Part shown: positions 12,901 through 23,182 of the stretch, piece by piece
How positions within the stretch are numbered: position 1 is the first letter of the stretch
Layout: each line of letters begins with the position of its first letter
Assembly (NCBI GenBank): GCA_025765615.1
Contig: JAIVFJ010000028.1
Location: 398,360-462,359 of the forward strand
Direction: 5' to 3'
Length of the DNA stretch: 64,000 nucleotides
Origin: Zopfochytrium polystomum
Lineage: Eukaryota; Chytridiomycota; Chytridiomycetes; Chytridiales; Chytridiaceae
Notes under the pieces: generated by a model
Told to the model about the DNA's origin: nothing
Seen by the model: only the letters and a program-made list of their open reading frames with translations
Databases searched by the model: none
Translations under genes and position numbers: made by a program

Positions 12901-12937
12901 GCGACTGCCGCGTGACGTAGCCGGGGATCTGGAGCAT
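3985..12937 (-). CDS. Kinase-AAA/TPR-GAF-cyclic nucleotide phosphodiesterase fusion
   Basis: Fifteen exons splice with consistent phases to 2,474 residues: 12100-12937, 11962-12003, 11826-11899, 11234-11720, 10729-11048, 10067-10634, 9802-9986, 8775-9701, 7389-8726, 6484-7317, 6127-6386, 5663-5994, 5246-5442, 5040-5113, 3985-4933. Residues 1-375 are a Ser/Thr-kinase-like domain with VVHKDVNPDNVL and LIDFGIS. An AAA-type region follows with a degenerate P-loop GERGSGRR (about 455), then a TPR-like tract to about 1590. A GAF domain (about 1594-1730) has GVVYLENALQVSAFTQSRMD. The PDE core (about 1870-2210) has YHNSAHAADVLQ, AAVHDVNHPG, KCGDLANPAK and the invariant Gln in SQVGFIDVLVAPLFESW, so metal and nucleotide sites look intact. 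The tail is Ala/Gly-rich. Layout up to GAF matches group X hybrid histidine kinases, but no H-box or receiver is present. Substrate (cAMP or cGMP) is not readable. Confidence 0.85.
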
Positions 12938-15004
12938 CGGGATCCGCGTTGGGGAGGGAAGGGGGCAGGGTGTTTCAATAGGGGTCTTGTGTGTCTGTGT
13001 GGAGTGGGGGGGGAGTGGTGGGGGGAACTGAAGGGGAGTCGTAGGTAAGTGTGTGCTCTCGATTTGAGCGCAGGGCGGGGGAGGTGGAAGTGGGGAGAAG
13101 GTGCCGCGAAGAACGCGAGAAGCGGTCCACACGAGCGCGTTTGGCGGTGTGTGTTTTGTGTGTGAGGAGGATCTGACCCCCTGTTCAACTCTGTTTTTTG
13201 CTTGTTTGTTCTGGCCTATTTTTTTTTTTTTTTTTTTGACAGTGACGCGAAGACGTTTTCAGGGAGAAAGAATGGGGGGATGGGGGGGGGGGAAAATAAA
13301 TTTCTCAGGATCTCTCTCCCTCTCTCTCTCTCTCTCTGTGTCTGCCTATCTCTCAACCTCTGTCTGTCTGTACCGCGCTCTGGTATCCCCCCTCCGCATG
13401 TTTGCATACGCATGGTCTCGCTCCACCCCACCATTCGGCCTCCTTTTTCAACCCCTGTGACTCAATGCCCCGATTGCTGTTTGCCGCAGGTAGATACCCC
13501 AAACATTCCCTCCCTTGACGCGACTTTTTGAAGTATCCATCCTGCCCCACCCCACATCATCGAGTGCGATCCGTTGGTGTGGGTTGGGTGGCCGTAGATT
13601 CTCGTCTCTCCCGCCCACACTTTGGCCAAATTGATCGCTTGGAAGCGCACATGCGAAAAAAAAAATTTTTAAAAAAAATAAGTACAGTTATCGATTGGCG
13701 GCCGACGGTGCGCCCTCACCGCCCATTGGTTCGTTTCGATGACGTGACCGGGCTGAACGGCCCACCAAAGCACTTTTAACGCGACGGTCACCCCCACCCC
13801 CCACGAGCAGCATATACGCTCGAATATAATTATTCTCTGAGAGAGAGAGAGAGAGAGAGAGAAAGAGACTGCAGTGTTGTACATCCAAAACGCACCACCC
13901 ACTCAATCGCTGCCCGCCCAATTGACCTCGTCCGCCTCCGCGGGGCGGGCGATGACGATATTGCAAAGGGCGGGCGGGATGATGATGAATGACGATAGGC
14001 AAGCACTATTAGATAAAACGGCGCCGCGGTCGCGAGGGATCAGCGTTAGGGGTGGTGTGCGTTGGAGCGAGTCGGTGTTTGAGTGAGTGGGTGAGTGGGT
14101 GGGTGATCGAGAGGAGTCTTGTTCCAAAAGGAAAGAAAAAAAAAAAAAAAAAAATAAAAACACACGAACAGAAGTATTTGCGGCCTTGGTGTGGATGAGA
14201 AGGGAGAACGGAGAGTGGAGTATGAAAGTCTTCTTCGTGCATGAGCTGTCTGTCTGGAGGTCTGTCTGTCTGTCTGTCTGTCTGTCTGTGTGTCGGGCAC
14301 GGGCCGCCACCTTTGCAGTCCTCCGAAATCCCGTTTGACTGAAATTCCTCCACCCAAAAAAATGACTGTGCGTGGGAGAAATCAGCCACCGAGTGGGTGG
14401 CTGGCTGTCTGTCTGCCTGCCTGTCTGTGTGTTTGTCCTCCCTTTGTCTGTCTGTCGGTCTGTCTGTGCGCGTCGTTTGTCGGTCGGTCTGTCCGTTTGT
14501 CTGTCTAGGCTTCATTTAGTTGTTCGCGGCTTTCCTCGTTCAAAAAAAAATCTGTCTATATATCCTGATTCTGTCTGCTTGCTTCTGCCCCTGTTTCCCT
14601 GTCTCTGCCTCTGTCTTCGCCGCTCCTCTCGCTCTCTTCTCTCTCCCTCTGTCTCACTCTCTCTCTTTGAACGCCCCGCGGTGCCGCACAGCCAACCCCT
14701 TATCGCCAACCCTCTTTCATTCATTTAACCTTATCCCTTCTCCCTCCGTCCCGCTCTCTTTCCTCGCGCTGCTTTCCCGAGAGATTTCCCCTCCTCCCCA
14801 CCCCCCCACCGCCATCAAAGCAATCTGCTCGGATAACAAGGGGGGGAGGCGGAGGCGGGGCGCGGCGTGCAGGCAGGAAGCAGGAGGCAGGAGGCAGGAG
14901 GTAGTAGGCGTGTGCGGAGGGAAGGAGGCAGCCCAGAAGAAAAAGTAACCAGCCGGCGACCCCTAAACAACCCCCCCCACGCCCCCCTGAAAAAGCTTCG
15001 ACGA
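12938..15004. other. 2-kb intergenic region rich in microsatellites
   Basis: This separates the divergent kinase-PDE gene and the unknown gene at 15005. It contains a T run (13219-13237), CT and GA tracts (13316-13336, 13838-13866), an A run (14138-14154), and two GTCT/CTGT-type arrays (about 14248-14290 and 14400-14510). I see no gene. An upstream in-frame ATG for the kinase gene at about 13132 would add a Pro-rich tail and looks less likely than 12937. Confidence 0.45.
14248..14510. repeat. (GTCT)n-type tetranucleotide microsatellites
   Basis: GTCT/CTGT repeats run at about 14248-14290 and again, interrupted, at about 14400-14510. A similar CTGT array occurs at about 37833-37865. They keep several frames open and generate spurious Cys/Leu/Ser-rich or Asp/Arg/Gln-rich frames on the two strands. 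Confidence 0.8.
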
Positions 15005-17682
15005 ATGGCGATGATGAGCAGGGCCAACAACAACAGCAGCCATCATCGTCTTTTCGATGCAGAATCCCCAATGCCGTTGTCGACAATGACAGCCTCCGGC
15101 TCATCGGTTGCCCGTCGCCCTTCCTCTTCGCAGTCGTCGCCGGCGTCTCCGCCGATTCCTCGGGCCACCGGTGCGACGACGACGAACGCTCTGCCCGCAA
15201 GGTCGTCAATACCCTTCAGGATTGTAATATCTTCAGCCGAGCAGAAGCACCAGCAGCAGCATCAGCATCAGCAAGAGCCCGGAGAGGACGAAGATGGGGA
15301 GCGAGAGAGCCACGATGCGGCGGATGACGAGCTTCCTCCTCGACAGAGTCCCCAAGACCCCATTGAGCAGATCAACCCGCAGAGCCATCGTAAATCGTCA
15401 TGGTGGCAGCAGCTGCATGCCACGCTGAAGCGGAGAAAGTCTTCTAGGAAGAACCCGCACGGCGGATCCGACTCGCAGGATCAGTCTTCGTCGTCGCGGC
15501 CGTCCACCCCTTCCTCCACGAGCACAAGCTCCTCGACTTCGTCGTCCGCTACGCTTTCGTCGCCCTTTTCCTCGTCCCGCTGGCCTCTGAGCGGCGGTTC
15601 GGCCAGAAGTTCCAGCTCATCATCGCCGCGTGTCACTTCGCAGGCGGATGCTCCCGCTACTGCTCCTGCTGCGGGCCATCTCCCTCAAAGGTGGAAATCG
15701 GAACCCCCCCAGTGGAGTGGTGGACCGCCCGAAGACACATCGGTGGATCCCAAGCACCACAACCGGCACCAACTCCATCACCAACAACAGCAACCGCAGC
15801 AACCGCAGCAACCGCAGCAACAGCAGCAACAGCAGCAGCAGTACGCTACGCCCACTTCGCATACATCTCGTCTTTTTTCAAGATCCGGTGATCGCACTTC
15901 CATTCTCTCCGCCCTCTCCGTTCTGAAGGGGCAGCAGCCGACGACCAGCTCCCGTCCCGGCTCGCCCACGACTGCCTCGCCGGTCTCCGCCGCTCCTCCC
16001 GTGGGTTTGCGCTCTGACCTGGGCGGTCTTCGCCCTCCACCGTCGGATTCTACACCGCAGACCGTCTCGGCTGCGGCAGCCAAAGCGAAAGCACAGCACA
16101 ACTCGATGCCGGCCGAGGGGCCTATTAGCCAGCTGCTCCGCCGACGGTCTCGCCGCCGCTCTGCGATTGTTGTCTCCAGATCGGTTTCCTCGCCTCTGAT
16201 CGCCCTCGCGAACGAAGTAGATGCCGGGAATGACGAGCCGTCCTCATCACTAAACATTGGCAAAGCGAGACACCCATCGGTGCGGTCGACCCCTCCTCGA
16301 CGTTCCAAAGAATTCGATGAACTTCGAGCGTCAGCCCTTCGCTCTCCCGTGCCCCCGCTTCCCCCTCTGTCTTCTCACCTTTTGCTGAGAGCAAAGCTCC
16401 TTGCCGTCGCTGACCCACGCCCACCGACCCAGCGGGCAGCGGCCGTCGAGGCAGCGGCTGCCGTAGAGCGGCGCAAGCTCCTCAGCGCTCTTCGGCTCAA
16501 CGCGCCGCCGTCGGCGAAAAAGTACAACAAGCTCGTCTGCACTCCGGCGTATGAGCGTCCTATCAAGGGAGTGAGAGAAGCGGTTACGTTCAGAGGTCCT
16601 TCCGGGGAGCGTTGGGACCCCGAAATGGGAGTGTGGCGGATGCGAGGAGGTGCGTATCCCCCTTTCCGTTTCCTTACTTTGGAAAAATGAATCTCAGTGA
16701 TCTCCCTGGCCGCTTTGCAACCTTCTTTCTTTCGTTGTCCCCACAGAGGTCGAACGCGCACTTATCCAACTCGCGAGGAAGAAATTGTCTCTGCAAACAA
16801 GTCCGCCACCGACTACGGGGTCACAACCGCAGACGAAGGCTGCATCGGGAACGCCAGCGACAGCCCGGACTACCAGCCCTCCTCCTCAGCAGGGATCAAG
16901 AGCATCTCGACGAACTGCAGTTCCCGCCGCGTCATCCACCCTTCTCCGCCGACTTTTGGTGGCCCTATTCTTGGCTCGCCTTGCCGCCGTCAACCCAAGC
17001 GCCGCCGCCACCGCCGCGGCAGCCTCGTCCGGTGCATTATCCGATACAGACCACATGTCTCGCGGTCGCCGCTCGCCCGGCGGCCCCCACCCCCGCACGC
17101 GGGAGTTCCAGCGGGCCATCGCGGCACACGTTGGCGACGGTCGCAGACGAGGACGCCGCGTGGGTCGACGCGCCCGTCGGCGGCGTCCCCGTGCAGCTGC
17201 CGCCACCCTCGCAGCGGCGACGCTCGCACAGCCGCATGGGCTTCACATCGCTGCCGCGCTGCAAGCCGGCCCCCCAGTCCGGCCTCCGCTGGTGCATCGC
17301 CTTCGAGCCGGCCTCGCGCCCGCCGACCCGCTCCGTCCCCGGCGCCGCCGCGGCCGCCCCTGGCGCGCAAGCTCCTCATCCTGCCTTTTTTGACGGCACC
17401 ATCAGCGCCGGGAGCTCCGCGGGCAGCCTGGTGTCGATGGCCGAGACGTTGCTCAGCGACGCCGACCGTCTGTCGGGGTCCGGTGCCCTGCGGCCCGACA
17501 GCGCCAAACCGGCCCACGGCATCGCGGGCTTGTTGGATGACGGCATGATTGAGTTTGTTGTGGGGAAAGCTGTGGTTGGCGCAGAAGGCGGCAGCGTTGC
17601 GGCCCGTAGAATGAAGGGCGATGATCGAACCGCCGGCCAGTGGTCGTTAGGATCGACCAACAATTCTACCCTGAGAGGTTGA
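15005..17682 (+). CDS. Unknown Ser/Pro/Gln-rich protein
   Basis: I do not recognise a family. Three exons (15005-16649, 16747-16958, 17050-17682) join in phase to 829 residues. Features: long Ser, Pro and Gln tracts (poly-Gln near 265-280), a basic-aromatic patch SSWWQQLHATLKRRK near 140, and the least repetitive block, KYNKLVCTPAYERPIKGVRE followed by RWDPEMGVWRMRGE and VERALIQLARKK, across the first splice at about 505-565. The C-terminus has a moderately ordered stretch (SLVSMAETLLSDADRL). No signal peptide or membrane helix is evident. It may be a disordered scaffold or regulatory protein. The second intron is the least certain; it was chosen because it restores the only compositionally sensible frame. 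The start ATG at 15005 precedes a second at 15011. Confidence 0.55.
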
Positions 17683-18466
17683 TAGAGGCGCAGGTGAAAG
17701 AAGGATGCTCTTTTCCTTCTCTTTATTACTTGATCTTGAAAACTCGTTGCCTAAGCTGTTGCTCAAATATTTTCTTTTTCTTTTCTCCTTCTACCTACTT
17801 CGCGATACTTGCTTCTTGTCGAAAGCAACATTACCATAAATACTTGGGTCTGTTTTTTTTTTTTTTTTTTTTTTTTTCGTAGGGCACTCCTCCACTTTGA
17901 TTTTGCCTTTTTGTTTTTTGTCCTCTCCGCTCTCTTGCTTCCCTTTAATCCCTTTCATTCCGTCATCAACGCTCTGGCCGGATACATATTTCATATATTT
18001 TTTTCTTTCGTTTGTTATGGCAGTTGAAACTCCGCTCTTTGTTTGGTGACCAACCAGACCTACGTTTAGTCTGCTCAAAGCTCCCCCATCGTTTTTTTCC
18101 CCCACTTTTTTTCCTCCGTCTTTGGCCCGTCCCCGTTCACGCCCTTTGCAAGCCTACTTTGATCTTATTGTTCCCCAACCGTTTCCATCTTATCTTGGAA
18201 ATCGACTTTCCCTGTATCAATACTCTTTTTTTGCTTTCTTTTTCCCAAGAAGTAAGGACCCTGTCTTTTGCGTGTTTCTTTTTTCTTTTTTTTCTCATGG
18301 CATTCCCATTCCCTCGCCTTTCCTTGAAAGTCCTCTCCGAGGGGCCTTTCTTCTTTCTCTCTTTCTGTTATTAATATGCGTTTGAAAACAACAGAAATCC
18401 CCTCCCCCCCGCCTTCTCTTTCCCTCCCCGTCGCCCTCTCCCAACGTTCCTCTCCTTCCCCCCACC

Positions 18467-18507
<41 letters not shown>

Positions 18508-19340
18508 CTCCTTGGCTTTCTTCCATCTTCTTCCATTTTGCAAAGCAATACTCACAACCTTTCTTTTTTTTTTTTTTTTTTTTTGTTTGGTTTGGTTTGG
18601 TTTGGTTTGGTTTGCACGTTTGGGCCACCCTCCCTCCCTTTCTTCAAAGCACTGACAAGTATTTTTATCCGCCAAAAACGTGAAAAAAAATTACGATTCA
18701 CGCTGAAAAAACGTACCTGTCATAAAACCACAAGGCTCAGGACCCCTTGCTTCCAAAGCGCGTTATCAAAGCTGCATTTTGCAGCGACACCTATTAATAC
18801 TTTCGCCTTTGCAGCTTTTCCGTTGCGCAAAATGGGTTTTTGTGACCAACTTCTTTTTTTTTTTTTTTTTTTTTTTGCTTTCTCGGTGACTGCTCAACCG
18901 GCCAGACAGTCTTGTAACCTCTAAACCCACCGGAATTATCATTTGTTTCCAGCGCTTGTGGATGCTTAGACTTTGGGGGGATTGAATCATTAGATTTTTC
19001 TGGTTGGTGCGAGCAGCGGACAGGAGAGAGGCAAACGGGCTGAGGCTCAGCTGATCCTCCAACAAAAACCACTCACGCGAATCAACGAGCGCAGCTGCCC
19101 TTGCCACTTTTCAGCGCTTGTGGCGGTCCTGCCAGGGAAGCAACGGGAACACGACGCGAGTTGAACGTCAGAGTCGATGGAGTAGCATGCCAGCCTGAAT
19201 GGGCCACCTCAAAGTATTGGCATACGTTTTGCTTGCTTGCTTACATTCAATACGAAACCTGTGTTTGCTAACCTTAAACACCCTTCCAATCCACCCCGCC
19301 ACCCTCCCACTAACCACCTTGTTCACTCAGCTGCGCAGTC
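17683..19340. other. T-rich intergenic region with long homopolymers
   Basis: No gene is seen. The stretch is strongly pyrimidine-rich on the + strand with T runs at about 17852-17878, 18469-18508 and 18564-18583, then four GTTTG units, and another T run at 18847-18870. The only long frames are poly-Lys or poly-Phe shadows. Confidence 0.5.
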
Positions 19341-20027
19341 ATGCCTCTTCCCACCTCTCTCCTGGCCCACAACTCTGCCGCGCTCTCCCCCGACGGGAGC
19401 CGGGTTGCCTCTGCGAGCAACGACCGTACGGTGAGGGTCTGGGACGCGGCCACCGGCCGCGAGCTGTGCAGGACTGACGGACACGCTGCCGAGACGACCT
19501 CTGCCGCGTTCAGCTCTTGCGGGACGCGCGTCGTCTCAGGCAGCTGGGACACGACGGTGAGGAGTTCACCGGCGCGGAGCTGCGCCAGTGCGCCTGGCCA
19601 CTTCGAGGCGTTCAAGTCCGTGGCCTTCAGCCCCGACGAGACAGCCGTCGTCTCGGCGAGCGGCGACAAGACCGTCCGGATCTGGTCCCCGGACGCGGGC
19701 GAGGAGCTGCGCAGGCTCGTCAGCCACTCGGGACGGGTCGAGCTCCTGATCACCCACGACGCGGACGGGGAAACGAAAGCGTGGGACGCCGCGGCCTGGC
19801 GGGAGAAGCCGATGGATCTCACCGCCGTACTCGCGCAGCTCGCCTCGGCTTCTGCCTCGGCGGACGGCGGCGGCGCTGGCTCGTGGGACGACCGGGACGC
19901 GTCCGGCCGCATGCTCGAGGGCGTAGGATCTCAACGACAACGGCTGATGCTGCGTGGGTGGCCTTTGAGCGCAGCGGAACCTGCTTCTGGCGGGAGCCAG
20001 AGCTTAGAGGCGATCTGCAAGTGCTGA
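19341..20027 (+). pseudogene. WD40-repeat gene fragment, frame-damaged
   Basis: The + frame shows WD40 repeats of the closely similar tandem type: ALSPDGSRVASASNDRTVRVWD near residue 15, a second repeat (VVSGSWDTTVR), and a third with VAFSPDETAVVSASGDKTVR and IW. The second repeat loses its expected VWD..TG end in this frame. The adjacent frame instead encodes FTGAELRQ, the expected start of the next linker, so paired indels have disturbed about 20 codons. Only about three repeats survive and no partner domain (NACHT, kinase) is present. Such arrays often expand and decay. I call it a relic; a very short diverged WD protein is the alternative. Confidence 0.6.
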
Positions 20028-20618
20028 GTGAAGGCGGCATCTTGACGTTGGGATGCGGGATCGTGGGTTTGGTGCGGGTGTAATGAGCTTGATTCCTTTG
20101 CTTGTTGGGCACAGCAACTCTGGCCGCCTCTTGCTCTTCGCCAAGAACGGGCGATGCATCTGGTTTGTTCCAATAAATAATGGCACTAGTAATGCGGATG
20201 GTATGCAAACTGTTGGCCCGCCAATGGCGGGCCTGGAGAGACCGGCGGGGGCTGAGGAGATTGTGTGATATTGTTGATGCAACGGGGGTTATTGAGTGGG
20301 AGACACTCCCCCAATACCAAGGACCAAGGAATTGGCGGTAAGGAAACCGTCTCCCACCGTACTTCTGGGTGGTTACTGGTACCGTCGGAGGTCGCGGAAG
20401 CGACGGCGGCCGTTGCGTTATCACAAATACGGCATCTAAGGCATCGCTCTTCGCGATCCTCGAGTAGTTTCGGACTCAGAGAAAAAGGTTCCCTTGCATT
20501 CTATTCTGGGCGCCAACTCCAAATCGAGAACCTTTTTCGCGTTCGCGTCCCTCTCGAAAAGAAAAAACTTCCGGCAACGAACGGCAAAAAGCTAGCCTCA
20601 CGTCAACCAGTTTTTCAC
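20028..20618. other. Intergenic region upstream of the MBOAT gene
   Basis: No coding evidence. It includes a near-perfect 19-base inverted repeat (GGCCCGCCAATGGCGGGCC, about 20214-20232) and a looser one about 70 bases further. It should contain the MBOAT gene promoter; I see no clear TATA box. Confidence 0.4.
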
Positions 20619-21681
20619 ATGTTCTTCGTTTCCGCGCCAGTGATCTTTGTAAGGGTCCAGCCAGCTGCACTCGCAGCGGACGACGGCGTCGTCGACCGAT
20701 TTTCTAACCTCCAAATTCCCCCACCGGCAAAACCACCCCCACCCAGTCCACCTTTCTCGCCTTCCCCACTCTCCACTATACCCTCCTCACCGCCTTCCCA
20801 CGCCTTCCCCACGCCGTTATCGCACCGACGCTCATCGTCGCAAGCGTGATCACCACCCTCGTCGTGCGCGCCAGGAACCCAGACGTCCAAGAACATGTGT
20901 TCACAATGCACAATTACGTCTTGATGCTGGTCTTGAAGTCTGTCGGTGTCACGCGCGAGTCTACCGCAGCGTGGAGCTTGGGCGATTATGGTATGTCTGG
21001 CCCGGCGGGGCCCTTCGATCGATCCACCCGGTGCTTGCTGTCGGGAAAACGATCAGCTCGCGATCGGTTTGTAAAGCGCAAAACAGTTTTCCCTGAATAC
21101 TCCTCCCAAAATTTTTAAAAATCACAGTCAAATACCTCCTGACGGGAACCATCAAGCACCACGCCCCGTCCACCGCCCCCTGCACCAAGCCGTCGTGCTG
21201 CGTCCGACCCGCCGACGACGCTTCCAAGCTCCACCCGTCGTTGCCGTCGTCGTCGCATCGCCCGAGCCTTCGCGTCGCCTTCGCCGCTGTCGCAAACATC
21301 GCGGGCGTCTTCCTCACCATGGAGTACCTCCGCCGCTACCGCCCGCTCAAGGACCCGTCACTCGCGGTCGCGCTCGCGGACTTGACCGACTGGAGGCGAT
21401 ACGTGGACGCCGCGGCGTACGCGGCGGCCGTTTTTTTTATTATGAGCATGCAGCAACTCCCGAGTCGATTGCTGTGAGGTTTCTCTTCCATTTTTTTTTT
21501 TTTTTGTGGGTTGAGTAACGCCCGAGTATTACCGCTGGTTGTTGTTAGGTTTCAGGATTGGTTTGACTGCTACGTCCCTCCGTGCATGAACGCGCCGTAC
21601 TTGGCCACGTCACTATCCGAGTTTTGGTTGCGCTGGAACTTACCCGTTCAGGTATTTTTGGCCTTCTTTCCACAAGGGGGT

Positions 21682-21720
<39 letters not shown>

Positions 21721-22432
21721 ATTGCGCCACTGCGCGAGGGCCTTCCGAGAAATTTTAAAGCGCTTCTACCAATCACCTCTTCAGCAAGCTCTAGAGATCG
21801 GCGTATTCCGTCCGTCCCTCGTCCTCTACCGTACCCTCCTCGACGGCGACGTCGCCGTCGCCGCCGCCGCCGCCAAACCCGCCACCCGCCGCCGCCGCAG
21901 CCCGCTCCCCGCGGCCCTCGCCGTCCTCACGACCTTCTTCGCCAGCGGCCTCCTGCACGAGTGGGCCTCCCTCTGCACCGCCGGCTACGGCGACCCGCGC
22001 TTGCGCGGCTGGCACATGGCCTTCTTCCTCCTCCACGGCGCCGTCTGCGTCGCAGAGCGCGCCGTCGCGCGATCCCTCGCGGCCGCGGGACGGCTGGAGT
22101 CCAGGCCGGGGTCGATGATGCGCGTAGTAGAGGTCACGGCGCGGTGGGTCGCGACGATGGGGTTTGTCGTCCTGACGGGACAGGTGTTTGCGAGGCCGTA
22201 TGCTGTGAATGGTATGTGGTTTCTTTTTCTCTTTTTTTTTTTTTCCCCTTCGATTTTTTCTTTTGCTCTTAATGCGCGCATTTATTCGCCTGACGCTCAC
22301 AACACCTTGCCTTTGATCTCCATTTTTTTTTTTTTGTTTTTTTTTTTTCGCTCCTCCTGTTCGTGTGCAGGTGTCTTCACGCCGGCGGAGAAGACGTTCC
22401 GCCTCCCGCTGCCCATTTTCGGCGAAAAGTAG
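20619..22432 (+). CDS. MBOAT/wax synthase-like membrane O-acyltransferase
   Basis: Six exons (20619-20648, 20747-20990, 21128-21473, 21549-21651, 21761-22211, 22371-22432) join in phase to 411 residues. Marks of the wax-synthase-like MBOAT family: SVGVTRESTAAW, several hydrophobic helices, YLATSLSEFWLRWNLPVQ (the TS..(D/E)FW.RRWN block, with one Arg lost), and LTTFFASGLLHEWA with the candidate catalytic His, followed by a hydrophobic segment. Members transfer fatty acyl groups to alcohols or sterols in the endoplasmic reticulum membrane. Exon 1 has only 10 codons before a strong GTAAGG donor, and a CTAAC branch-point-like site precedes the next acceptor. The intron before exon 5 has about 40 consecutive T; its acceptor (after AAATTTTAAAG) is the least certain join. 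Confidence 0.78.
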
Positions 22433-23182
22433 AGGCGGCGGGGGGGCCGCGGTCGGTTTAACTTCTTCGCACGCCCAATGCCCCAGGGACGACCGCTGAC
22501 CGCAATCCCAACCGCGTGGATGGAGTAGGCGGGAGGGGAGGAGAGTTATTAAGAAAATATAGTGAGCAAAAAATGGTGATGTGCGTTCCGCATCTTCGTC
22601 AAACCGTTGGGGGGTACCGACGGGGCCAGAGGTTCGCCCCAGAGCCCGGGTGCAATGGGTAAAAACAAAAAGAGGAGCTCTCGCGGTAGGGCTAAGCGTA
22701 GCATTGTTCGAACTAAGTCTCGGCCGGCCTTTTCTCTCCGCCGACCACAAAGGAGAAACCCTCTTTCGCTCTTCGCGTCTCCCGCACTTCTCTCTCGTAC
22801 CGAGAAAAGAGAAAGGTCGTTGAAACTGTCTTCTCAACAGAACCACACACACAAAGAAAAAAAAAAAAAAAAGGCTGGGTTTTCCGGTTTATGGGTTCGC
22901 CCACAACAGTGATGTATTTTGCTATTAGAGATTTCGCGAGGTGTCGCAAAAAAAACGAGTCGTGAAGGGTGTTGGCAAGCATTATTACCCCGAGGCCACA
23001 AGTTGTGCAACGGGAAAAGGTGCAAACGTAGTAGAGTGGATACATAGACTTAGGGGGAAAAACATTAGTGATGTAGCGAGACTTTTAAGTTGGCCGGGGT
23101 TTTCCCTTCGGGATGAGGTACGAAAATGGTCAAAGACGTAACTAGGGTAAGGTGCCTCCCCTCTAGCTTTAGAGTGCCTGCC
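22433..23182. other. Convergent 3' intergenic region
   Basis: It lies between the 3' ends of the MBOAT gene (+) and the aspartic protease gene (-). There is an A run at 22856-22872. I checked by eye for tRNA-like cloverleaves and found none that I could support. Confidence 0.4.

Noticed and set aside
6424..12937. Annotating the large gene as a hybrid histidine kinase
   Set aside because: No H-box, HATPase or receiver motif is present; the C-terminal part is a phosphodiesterase.
18376..18924. 182-codon Phe-rich + frame
   Set aside because: It is made of T homopolymers and GTTTG repeats.
22560..22680. Possible tRNA because of a GGTTCG box
   Set aside because: No acceptor stem or anticodon arm could be folded around it.
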